Positions 1 through 7,063 of a stretch of 9,472 nt of DNA are shown here, one piece after another. Origin of the DNA: Acidobacteriaceae bacterium (GTDB lineage: Bacteria; Acidobacteriota; Terriglobia; Terriglobales; Acidobacteriaceae); the NCBI GenBank assembly GCA_003140705.1, contig PLKU01000405.1, forward strand, positions 1,631 through 11,102, written 5' to 3'. Below the pieces are notes generated by a model. It did not search any database and was not told the DNA's origin. It was given only the letters and a program-made list of their open reading frames with translations. Numbering within the stretch: the first letter of the stretch is position 1; every line of letters starts with the position of its first letter. Position numbers and translations under genes: made by a program.

Positions 1-41
1 CGATTCGCGCCTTGGCGATTTGCACTCACCGACACTGAGAA

Positions 42-1646
42 TTACTTGCGGGCGGGAGGAACGGCGGCAACCTCGGATTTGTTCAGCGGAATAGCCAGAC
101 ATGAATCGTATGCCCCTCCCGTAAAAATAGTGTGCAATCCACGATTGACGAGTTCGCGATGGCCGAATGCCGGGTATCTCGCTGCGTCGCGCCCCTGAAT
201 CGTTAACTGCAGAGCGGCTCCAGCCTCGAAAAATGTAGCAGACGGCCAGATCTCAATTTCTACTGGCACAACGTCAGCGGGACGCAGTTTTTGAATATGT
301 GCATGGCTATGCCACGGACGCAGAGGCGTGCTGCGGGCCGTGTCCAGCTCCCTGTGTGAAGTCCGGAGCCATCCCTTTGCCATCCCATCGCGCTCGTATC
401 CATTAAATCCAGAGAATTAGACCTCCTGGCCGGCGGAATCAAGTTTTCGCAGCACGACGAACAGGTCCAGATCATCGCTTTCTGAGGTGCTGACCCAGAG
501 CTTCAACCTCATGCTGCCAACCAGTTCAACGGCTTGCTCGAATCGAACAGAGAATGCAGCTCTGCTGTTGCGCTTTTGAGGCCGATACTGCACCTTTCCT
601 TCGGAAGCGGCAGGTTCGCTTTGCAGAGCGCCCGTATTCGCGCAGAGGTACAGCGGAGCTGATTGCACCGACGGGAGTGGCCAAGTCTGCTCGCTGCGAA
701 CCTCCTGTCTGTAATAGCCTTTCCGGACTTCCAGGCGTATCTTCTGTTCTCGGTCGAATCCGTTGTCGAGGTCTCGAAGGAAATGGTCCAGAAATCGCTT
801 CTGCCAATTGAGGGCCTCCTCGCCATAAAATGTCTCCCACTTCTTTCGCCCATGAGTGAACAACCACTTTTGCCTGGAAGATATCCGCTCAAACCCTTCG
901 ATCGATCCACGAGTATGCAATCCATGATCTGACCAATTGGCGCACACCAACGCTGGCACATCGATGTTTTCGAGAACGGGCCGTTTGGATGCCCAATATG
1001 CGTCGTCCAGTGGACGGGCTTCTCTCTGGGACAAGAAATCTTCCGCCAGCGGGAACCTGCGATTGCGCCCAAGCTTGAGCCGCATGGACCAGACGGGAAC
1101 GAATTTCGTCTCGGGTATTCCTCCATGAAACGCGAGTTCCCGGTATGGATCCGTGACGCCCTCCCACGGGACCATCGCACGAAGGTGAGGTGGCTTGAGA
1201 GCTGCGGCGTACCACTGCGACATGCACAGATACGAAACACCCATGAGGCCGACTCGCCCCGTGCACCACGGCTGAGATCCCGCCCATTCGATGAGGTCGT
1301 AGTAATCTTCCGCGTCCTGTTGTCTGAGGATTCCCGCATGTCCCTCGGATTTGTGCATGCCCCGAACGTCGGCCTGAAGAACCGCGTAACCTTGCTGCAC
1401 CCAATAGACTGGATCGGGCGATTCGAAACCCGTCAGCTGGGAGCAATTGAGCTTCCCGAACTTGACTCCCGAAAGGCGCATGAAGAAGCTCGCAAGACGA
1501 TCCGGGAGCCTGTCCTTGCCGTAAGGTGTGACGGACATGATCACGGGATAGGGCCGGCGAGCCTTCGGTCTGTATAGGTTTGCCCACAGGCGCACGCCGT
1601 CTCGCATTGGCACAGCAAGGTCAGCCTCGATAGCGATGGAGGTCAT
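42..1646 (-). pseudogene. CocE/NonD-family serine hydrolase (X-Pro dipeptidyl-peptidase S15 type), interrupted by an in-frame TAA
   Basis: Alpha/beta hydrolases of this family cleave esters or acyl-peptide bonds; the substrate cannot be told here. The N-terminal 409 residues run from ATG 1646 to a TAA at 419-417. The hydrolase fold shows the nucleophile motif GLMGVSY (Ser138), the likely catalytic Asp240 in NWSDHG and the likely His265 in FTHGRKK. A jelly-roll PepX_C-type domain starts near residue 330. After the TAA the same frame stays open to a stop at 44-42 and reads FSGFNGYERDGMAKGW, then SHRELD, STPLRPW, an EAG...QGRD stretch and NRGLHTIFTGG, all expected of the end of this domain. Without the stop the protein would be 534 residues with a normal C-terminus. 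The stop sits where I would expect an aromatic residue (EV-x-FSG), so one base change such as TAC to TAA explains it. It removes about 124 residues and splits the C-terminal domain. No good ribosome site precedes ATG 1646. Family certain; functional state uncertain. Confidence 0.87.
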
Positions 1647-1925
1647 ACCGATTCAGGCCTCAATTCAGGACAATAGTCGAGCCTACGTTCTCATAGTCCC
1701 CCAATAAGGCGGGTTCTTCAACTGCATCGCAAAAAACGAAAGAGTGCAGCCGGTGAGACATTTATCGGTCGTCAACAGATGACGGTAATAACCGGACTGA
1801 TCGTCTGGATTGGCGCTAACAGCCCAAAGCGCGTTTCGAGGCCACGCTCTCAACGGATCGCTCCGCCAAGAGCGAAGCCATTTTATCTCAACTAGTGCTA
1901 TGCCCAGTTTTCAACATTTGACCAC
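1647..1925. other. Intergenic region between the anti-sigma gene and the hydrolase
   Basis: No credible gene is seen. Two small hairpins occur: CGTCA/TGACG at 1770-1784 and TCGCTC/GAGCGA at 1858-1875. The second is followed on the plus strand by a short T run, but no plus-strand gene reads into it. On the minus strand, the direction of both flanking genes, neither is followed by a T tract, so I do not call a terminator. The GTAACC-N16-CGAA promoter type found at 3316-3341 does not occur here, so the hydrolase is probably not in the same regulon. Confidence 0.4.
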
Positions 1926-2645
1926 TCAATCACCCAGCTCCTGTTTGCGTATTCTGTGGCGACATCGCAGCGTCCACGCCACCAATGCTCCCACCGCGCC
2001 GCTCAACGGCACGACGGCAGTGTGCCACACAAGCACATGCGCAGCTTCGAAATTCGGACAATGCAGCTCCAGCACTCCTACGCCGGCTAGGCCCCCTAGC
2101 ACGCCTGCTACCAATCCGGCGGATACGGAGCTAACCGCGAAGCCTCGCCGGAGCAGCAACCAGCCGAGCAGAGCGGCTGGGATGGCGTGGAGGAAACCGG
2201 TGAGCAAGCACACGATGCCGACGGAGAAGAAGTGGTCAGTTCGATAATCGCGGAACAGGAAGGCAAACACGGCAAGCAATGCCGCGCTGCCAAATCCCAA
2301 AAACGCGCCCGGAGAGATGCGGCGCCTGCTGCCCGGAATCATGGCATGGACGAATTCGCTTCCCGCCATCCAAGTAAGAAGAACGAGCGCAGGAAAGATC
2401 AGCAAGCGCTCCAGGAGATCCATCTTTTCGAAACCAAAGAATCCTGCGCGCGCTGCACCCGCGAATGAAACAACTGCGCAAACCAGGACCAGCCCGCCCG
2501 TCATCACCCATGTTGGCGGCAGTGGGCGAACGGGACAGAGCGACGGTTTGATCGAGTCAGCGACGCGTTGAAGCATCTCCGGCCTCAGGTCATCCGGAGC
2601 TCGCGCAGCCTTCTTCAGGACCTCGTCAATCTCTTCATCTCTCAC
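1926..2645 (-). CDS. NrsF/DUF1109-like six-helix membrane anti-sigma factor
   Basis: The 239-residue protein has a charged cytoplasmic N-terminus (about 1-45, rich in Asp/Glu/Lys/Arg) and six likely membrane helices near 46-68, 80-100, 113-131, 140-165, 170-192 and 203-226. Its C-terminal stretch, CPNFEAAHVLVWHTAVV around 196-212, resembles the conserved CP...WH block of NrsF/DUF1109 negative regulators, which hold an ECF sigma factor at the inner membrane. Cys146 and Cys196 are 50 residues apart, the spacing I recall for the functional pair of Caulobacter NrsF. They could be the redox- or metal-sensing thiols. Start is GTG at 2645-2643, overlapping the sigma-factor stop as GTGA, so the two are probably translationally coupled. 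Zinc-binding ZAS anti-sigma motifs (HxxxCxxC) are absent. Family call is by pattern, without alignment. Confidence 0.8.
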   Translation of the reverse strand: MRDEEIDEVLKKAARAPDDLRPEMLQRVADSIKPSLCPVRPLPPTWVMTGGLVLVCAVVSFAGAARAGFFGFEKMDLLERLLIFPALVLLTWMAGSEFVHAMIPGSRRRISPGAFLGFGSAALLAVFAFLFRDYRTDHFFSVGIVCLLTGFLHAIPAALLGWLLLRRGFAVSSVSAGLVAGVLGGLAGVGVLELHCPNFEAAHVLVWHTAVVPLSGAVGALVAWTLRCRHRIRKQELGD

Positions 2646-3283
2646 AATATTTCTCCGCTTTGCCCTTTCCTGAACCCCGTTGTGCTCATCGTTTCTCTTA
2701 ACTTTTTGTACGCCCTGTGCACTTTCTGCTTTACGGATCCCACGCTTGAAGATGTGGCACGCGCTACCTCCTCCAACGACATCCCCGCCACCTTCAACAT
2801 CTCGATTACCTCACGTTGACTCTCGGAAAGTGGCGCCAACAGCGCCTCCAGACCGTCAGTGGAGTCGGATTCTCCTGGATCGGCCACCGCCTCTCTTGAC
2901 ATTGCCTCTAGCTGCCGCTCGCCGGCAGCGGTTCGGACTTGTTTCCGATAGTGGTCCACGCGAACGTGCCGGGCAATCGCGTAGAACCATGGAGGCGCCG
3001 GCTCGCCGGGGCGATAGGTGTGCCGCACCTTGTGAATCCGGAGCCAGGTTTCCTGCAGCAGGTCGTCAGCATCTGTGCGGCTCTGAGAATGCGCGAGAAA
3101 AAACCGATGTAGCTGCGGGCTGATGCGCTCGATGAGATCCGTGGCAGCGCCAAAATCGCCCTGTTGATAGCGAGTCATCAGTGTCTCGAGATTGCTGTCC
3201 GGGCGCATGAGTTCGAATGCCTTCTTGCAATCATTATCAGCGCCAGTGTGTTTACGCAAATCGCTCGACGCCGTCAAGTGCAC
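2642..3283 (-). CDS. ECF (extracytoplasmic function) RNA polymerase sigma factor, ECF16/SigF-like
   Basis: A 213-residue sigma-70-family protein made only of regions 2 and 4. Region 2 spans about 35-113 and includes DADDLLQETWLRIHK and the helix PPWFYAIARHVRVDHYRK that melts and reads the -10 box. Region 4 spans about 152-197, with LSESQREVIEML followed by the helix-turn-helix MSLEEVARATSSSVGSVKQKV that reads the -35 box. The gene overlaps its anti-sigma partner by 4 nt. A matching promoter (GTAACC-N16-CGAA) lies just upstream, so it probably drives its own transcription. Start GTG 3283 is preceded by AAGGA 7 nt away. ATG 3208 (Met26) would give 188 residues, a more usual ECF length, with AAGAAGG 11 nt upstream; I cannot decide between them. 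Assignment to the group paired with DUF1109 anti-sigmas rests on the partner and the promoter motif. Confidence 0.92.
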   Translation of the reverse strand: MHLTASSDLRKHTGADNDCKKAFELMRPDSNLETLMTRYQQGDFGAATDLIERISPQLHRFFLAHSQSRTDADDLLQETWLRIHKVRHTYRPGEPAPPWFYAIARHVRVDHYRKQVRTAAGERQLEAMSREAVADPGESDSTDGLEALLAPLSESQREVIEMLKVAGMSLEEVARATSSSVGSVKQKVHRAYKKLRETMSTTGFRKGQSGEIL

Positions 3284-3315
3284 GCGCGGATCCTTTTCAA
3301 TCCCATATCGATCTA

Positions 3316-3341
3316 TTCGACGCAGAGTGGTTAAAGGTTAC
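3316..3341 (-). promoter_or_regulatory. Autoregulatory ECF promoter of the sigma/anti-sigma operon
   Basis: On the minus strand GTAACC (3341-3336) is followed by exactly 16 nt and then CGAA (3319-3316). This is a perfect match to the GTAACC-N16-CGAA motif I recall for Caulobacter SigF (ECF16) promoters. Transcription would start near 3310, about 25 nt before the GTG start at 3283 and about 100 nt before the alternative ATG at 3208. Confidence 0.78.
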
Positions 3342-3371
3342 GCGAGGCCAAGTAAATTCAGGAGTTTTTAA

Positions 3372-3386
3372 CCGCCGCATCGGCGG
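3372..3386. repeat. Perfect inverted repeat between the divergent promoters
   Basis: CCGCCG-CAT-CGGCGG forms a perfect 6-bp stem with a 3-nt loop. It lies 30 nt upstream of the sigma-operon -35 box and 11 nt upstream of the propeller-gene -35 box. It could be an operator for a dimeric regulator or a chance GC-rich palindrome. No T tract follows on either strand, so it is unlikely to be a terminator. Confidence 0.45.
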
Positions 3387-3397
3387 AGAAGCTAACC

Positions 3398-3423
3398 GTA
3401 ACTTTTCAGTGGTCCGAATCGAA
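3398..3423 (+). promoter_or_regulatory. ECF promoter of the secreted propeller gene
   Basis: GTAACT (3398-3403), 16 nt, then CGAA (3420-3423). It differs from the sigma operon's own promoter by one base in the -35 box and keeps the same spacing. Transcription would start near 3430, leaving a leader of about 85 nt before ATG 3514. Two such elements back to back in a 230-bp region between a sigma-factor gene and its neighbour argue strongly that both belong to one regulon. Confidence 0.72.
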
Positions 3424-3513
3424 TACCTATATGTGGAAGTGCTCCGTACCCGAAATGCGTGTGCAAAGTAGCGACCGGTGTCCACTTTCAACACAATCCC
3501 CAAGGAGATCGCA

Positions 3514-4593
3514 ATGGATTTTCGTAGTCACCAGAAATCTGGTCTGTGGCGCACCGGCTTTACGCTGGTTGCTCTATGTCTCACCGGCGCACTGGCCGCT
3601 GCCGGCCAAAAGGAACGCATCCCGTTGGTGATCACGAGCACCAATGACGCAACCGGCAATGCTGTCGTAGTGTTCAAGTTGGATACCGCGGGTACGCCCT
3701 CGCTGGCATTGGCGGCGACGGTGCTTACTGGCGGCAAGGGCGGCGCCAGCACGAACGCCGGAATTTTGCAGTTCAACGACGATCTCGGAGCGGTGGCGAA
3801 CTACGGATCGAACACCGTCAGCCAATTAGTGCGGTACGACAACGCAATTGCCATTGGAAAGACGATCCATCTGGCGCCCGACTGCGTGAAACCGGATTCT
3901 GTTGCTTTGACCCGCGAATACCTCTTTGTGGTTGGCGCAACTTGTGCCGAGAGCCATGCATGGCCTTCGGGCTCGGCCGATGGACCCGTTGTGAGTCTCT
4001 CCGATCCTTCAGCGGCGCAGATCGCAGTGGGCAAAAGCTGGGCTGCCGTCACAATGAGCTCAGGATCGCTACTTCAATTGCCGCTGACACAAGAGGACGG
4101 TGTGTTGAACGGAAACAGCACAGCCATTCCGCTGCCCAGCGACGCGGATATGGTTCCGCTGGGGGCTGCGTTCTGGGGAAATGTTTTGGGCTTCACGCCG
4201 GCCCATAGTCCTGACAGCTTCGCGATCGTGGACGAGGACCGGACCGTCACCCCGATCGCTGGACCGACGCCGTCCTTTCCTGTCAATGCTCCGTGCTGGG
4301 TGGCAAAGGGACCGGGGAGCATCTGGTACACGGGCAACTCCCCTGGTCACGCGATCTCCATCTTCTTCAGCGACAGCCAAGGCGGTGTGTTCTACAAGTC
4401 AGTGCCATTGCCGGGCGCGCCGTCGGACATCACGGTATCTCCTGACCGCAAGTGGCTAGCCGTCATTTATGCCGCCGGTAGCGACGCTTATGTCGCCGTT
4501 TTCGCCATTGATGGCCATGGCGACCTCACGCCTGTGGCGACTTCTAGCTCAATCGGCGTCGCCTCCTTCAGTGGCGTGGCAATCAGCCAATAG
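3514..4593 (+). CDS. Secreted beta-propeller-like (lactonase/YVTN-type) protein, likely target of the adjacent ECF sigma factor
   Basis: A 359-residue exported protein. ATG 3514 is chosen because AAGGAG (3502-3507) sits 6 nt upstream and the next residues form a signal peptide: basic MDFRSHQKSGLWR, a hydrophobic core to about 27, and an Ala-rich cleavage site near 28-30. A GTG at 3478 in frame would put 12 residues ahead of the signal and lacks a ribosome site. The mature part is rich in Gly, Ser, Val and Thr and has propeller-blade signatures: NAVVVFKLDTAG near 49-60 and PSDITVSPDRKWLAVIYA near 303-320, then YVAVFAIDGHGDLTPVA. I see no catalytic motif that would name an enzyme. Three Cys (124, 144, 261) remain in the mature chain. 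It is divergent from the sigma gene with its own matching promoter. A binding or scaffold role in the periplasm or outside is possible; its function is unknown. Confidence 0.8.
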   Translation: MDFRSHQKSGLWRTGFTLVALCLTGALAAAGQKERIPLVITSTNDATGNAVVVFKLDTAGTPSLALAATVLTGGKGGASTNAGILQFNDDLGAVANYGSNTVSQLVRYDNAIAIGKTIHLAPDCVKPDSVALTREYLFVVGATCAESHAWPSGSADGPVVSLSDPSAAQIAVGKSWAAVTMSSGSLLQLPLTQEDGVLNGNSTAIPLPSDADMVPLGAAFWGNVLGFTPAHSPDSFAIVDEDRTVTPIAGPTPSFPVNAPCWVAKGPGSIWYTGNSPGHAISIFFSDSQGGVFYKSVPLPGAPSDITVSPDRKWLAVIYAAGSDAYVAVFAIDGHGDLTPVATSSSIGVASFSGVAISQ

Positions 4594-4610
4594 GCATTCA
4601 CTTCATCCTC

Positions 4611-4645
4611 GTTTTGCCTGGCGGGCATTGCTTGCCGGGCAAAAC
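4611..4645. terminator. Hairpin downstream of the propeller gene
   Basis: GTTTTGCCTGGC (4611-4622) and GCCGGGCAAAAC (4634-4645) form a 12-bp stem with one G-U pair and an 11-nt loop, 17 nt after the propeller stop. The A/T bases lie at the base of the stem rather than in a separate U tract, so it may end transcription or simply protect the 3' end of the message. Confidence 0.5.
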
Positions 4646-4651
4646 CATGGT

Positions 4652-4771
4652 TTACACAGAATAAGGAGTTAGGACAGGGCTCATATCAGCGCCGCCCCGC
4701 ACCAGCACATTGCCATCTTTGCACATCGCGAGTGAGGCGTTTCCGATCTTGACTAGCGGTAATTCAGGCAT
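4652..4771 (-). CDS. Possible small ORF or gene remnant of unknown function (39 aa)
   Basis: ATG 4771 opens a 39-codon frame reading MPELPLVKIG at the start and ending LTPYSV before a TAA at 4654-4652. Its ATG overlaps the TGA of an upstream minus-strand frame as TGATG. That frame is open from about 4897 and ends SRVGGENHGSA, but has no clear start. A strong ribosome site, GGAGGTG (4797-4791), lies 6 nt before another ATG at 4784, which opens only a 6-residue frame one base out of register. Together this looks like a decayed or frameshifted short gene. I do not recognise the family, and it may be chance. Confidence 0.22.
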   Translation of the reverse strand: MPELPLVKIGNASLAMCKDGNVLVRGGADMSPVLTPYSV

Positions 4772-5000
4772 CACGCGGAGCCATGATTCTCACCTCCGAC
4801 ACGTGAAGGGCTCATCTCAGATGCGGTCTGCGTGTCGGGTTCCGAAGGGTAAGGGACCGCTTCAGGTTTGAGGAATCCAGGATTGCCGTTTTGGCATCAA
4901 CCAGAATGATGGCGAGATGGGCTGAGATCGGTTCGCGAGTAAGAAGGAACGGACGGTTTGCGCCGAACTAATACTCCAAATGCCCGCAATCCGCCAGAAG
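4772..5000. other. Intergenic remainder between propeller and transporter
   Basis: Apart from the open minus-strand frame ending at 4771, which has no start codon and no recognisable motif, I see no gene, repeat or terminator with good support here. Confidence 0.3.
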
Positions 5001-6202
5001 TTATACCGCCGCGGGTTTGAACCTGCGCGCCAGCCACAGCAGCATCATGGCGAGCAGGGCGCAGGCGAGAATGCCCGAAATGGCATCGATGACCAGACTG
5101 CCAGCGATGCCTCCGCGAGCGAAGCCGAAGGCGTCAACGTAGAGTAAGTACGAGATTGGCAAGCCATAGGCCGAGCCGATGAAGCAGAAGGTTGTGGAGG
5201 CCAGCGGATTGTCGCGGCCGACAGTCTCGAAAATGATCGCGAAGCTGGTGGTAACGGCCAGGGATTGAAAGAGGTTCTCTGTAATCAAAATGAGCGCGTA
5301 CGAGGCCGGGGTGTGCGGCAGCAGAATGAGCAAGAGTGTGCACATGGCGCCGAAGGCGCCCACGGCGAGGTAGAGGGGCCGCAGCGGCATGAGGCGGCTG
5401 AGCGCGGGAAAGACCAGGCAGCCGACGATACCGCCGGCAGCCGCACCTATCCCTCCGACCAGGCCAATGAATCCGGGAGAGGCGTGGAAGTCGCTGCCAC
5501 GCCCACCGAGGAAGTTCGTAAGCGAGAACGTGCTAGCCGGAGCGGCGAAAAGGATGATCGCGACGAGCACTTCACGCCGTTTGACCAAGGAGATGAGGTC
5601 GCCGAAAAACTGCGGGAAGGATTCGCTGGCGAGGCTGCGGTCCGGGCCTGGCGCCTGCATGAATGGAAAGGCGATCATCGGCATGAGGATGGACGTTCCG
5701 AGCACCAGCGCGACGGCAACTGGCGATAAGTGGCGCGTGAGTTGGTTGCAGCCAATGGCCATCGCACCAAAGCCGCCGACGTTGGCGATCGTCATCCAGA
5801 CGCTGACGATCTTCTCCTCTTCCCCGGATGTGATGGACGAGAGCCACCCCCCAAGGGCGCTCTGATAGAGATAGGCGCCGAAGAAGCCGGCGGTGAGCAC
5901 GGTTTCCAGCAGGGCGATGTGGTCGAGGTTCAAAAAAGCCACTACAAGTGTGAACGCGGCGAAGACGGCCAACGCAACTGCGTACTACCGTCGGCTGAAT
6001 CGGACATCAAGATGGGGCTGAAGAGGAAAGCCCAAAAGCCAGGCGAAAACGCGACCGCTGTCAGGCCGGCGATCACGCCCTCGGGGACTTGGCGGTCGCC
6101 CAGCAGCTGTGGGACCGCGAAGGCGACAACTCCGCCGTAGAGAACGTACGGCAGGTTGGTGAGACCCATGAGCCAGACAGGGACCCGAAGGCGGCTTGGC
6201 AT
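5001..6202 (-). pseudogene. Major facilitator superfamily transporter, broken by a 1-nt frameshift and a TAG
   Basis: Restoring the frame gives an MFS-type membrane protein of about 400 residues. Start ATG 6202 follows GGAG (6215-6212) by 9 nt, with a less likely TTG at 6226. The N-terminal frame reads LTNLPYVLYGG, a PQLL block, then TAVAFSPGFWAFLFSPIL. At about 6008-6011 one base is missing: the following residues DVRFSRR, expected next to SPIL in a cytoplasmic loop, are in the next frame. Seven codons later a TAG (5987-5985) stands where a Trp is expected (RR-W-YAV), a single G-to-A change. The remaining frame from about 5984 to the TAA at 5003-5001 is open and carries the other hydrophobic segments, including LNLDHIALLETVLTAGFFGAYLY, ending in WLARRFKPAAV. 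The substrate is not evident; AmpG-like sugar or peptide carriers are one possibility. Two lesions within about 25 nt suggest real inactivation or a bad patch of assembly. Confidence 0.82.
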
Positions 6203-7063
6203 TCTGCTGGGCTCCAATGTTGTCAATTCGGTGAGGCTTTCGCTGACCTGGCGCCATTGGGGCCCTTAACGGGAAGTCGGTCATTGTTACTGTGCAGGGG
6301 CGAACGGTGAATTCCGTTTGAAAAACATAACATCGAAAACAGTTCCCGCAATACTGATCAATTCGGGCCCCGGGCCGCTGCCACTGCACCATTTAAGGCA
6401 ATGCTTGCTGGGTCAAGAACTGCTTCGTACCGAGAATGTCAGCTCTTTGAAGCAATTGATCGCGAGGCTTTCTCAGTTTGGGATATCAGGCCAATGCTCA
6501 TTTCCAGACCCTATGCGGATTTGAATTGCGCGTTCCGGTCGTATCGTCGGCCAATCGGCATCGGCGGGTTGATAAACATCGGCAAGGTGGCAGCGTTGCG
6601 ATGCTTCAGGCAATTCGGCCTCAGAAAGTGCGAAGCCCAGTTATCACCAAATGACAATCAATCCGCGGACTGCCGTCATGCGTCTGGCCGTCAAAGGTGT
6701 TGACCGAATGGCAGCTTCCGCTTAGCCGGCTTCCGTTTGGGCTGTCCTCGAGGCACAACCAGCCGAAAAACCTCAGCCTGCCGCTTCACTGGTTTGAAAT
6801 TTAGATCGGTCAGGACAATGCAAGGCGATTTGACAACCAGCAAAGAGTCCTGGACCCTGGAATCGGCTGCAAAAGTGCACGCATACGTTCTGTTTCTGGT
6901 GCTGGAATAACTGAAACAGCATTTTCTTTAAGAACTGATGTAAATGACACTAATTGCCTGTCGATTTCTTTGAGATCAGCGTAGCATCAAACGAATCTCG
7001 CCTTAGAAACTTCCCCAAAGTCCTCATGCGAGCCGCAATGGAGCCTCTTTGACACCTTTATCA
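6203..7063. other. Long stretch without a convincing gene
   Basis: About 860 bp between the broken transporter and the outer-membrane protein. Short open frames exist on both strands but have no family motif and no ribosome site. On the minus strand, frames around 6700-6930 give fragments such as LVVPRGQPKRKPAKRK (a basic tail ending near 6698), which could be a remnant but has no start codon. The last 150 bp before 7064 are AT-richer and should hold the promoter of the downstream gene. No RNA gene, terminal inverted repeat or transposase fragment was seen. Confidence 0.4.

Noticed and set aside
1387..1412. GTAACC on the plus strand inside the hydrolase gene.
   Set aside because: The bases 16 nt downstream are not CGAA, and the site is inside a minus-strand coding region.
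1810..2247. A 145-codon open frame on the plus strand opposite the anti-sigma gene.
   Set aside because: Low-complexity Ser/Thr/Ala/Arg translation typical of the antisense of GC-rich hydrophobic coding sequence; no motif and no ribosome site.
2749..2783. The plus strand reads LEDVARATSSN opposite the sigma factor's LEEVARATSSS on the minus strand.
   Set aside because: The stretch is a partial palindrome (GTGGCACGCGCTACCTCC region), so both strands give a similar peptide by chance. The plus-strand frame has no other sigma-like sequence.
3571..3582. Possible lipobox around Cys22 (VALC) in the propeller protein.
   Set aside because: Residue -1 is Leu rather than Gly/Ala/Ser, and a normal signal-peptidase I site lies near residue 28-30.
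6401..6703. A 100-codon open frame on the plus strand in the long gap.
   Set aside because: No ATG with a ribosome site, no recognisable motif, and a Cys/Arg-rich composition unlike the neighbouring proteins.
6940..6965. GTAAAT-N16-CGAT upstream of the outer-membrane protein, resembling the ECF promoter.
   Set aside because: Two of six -35 bases and one of four -10 bases differ from the motif, including the otherwise constant C of GTAAC. Too weak to place the gene in the sigma regulon.
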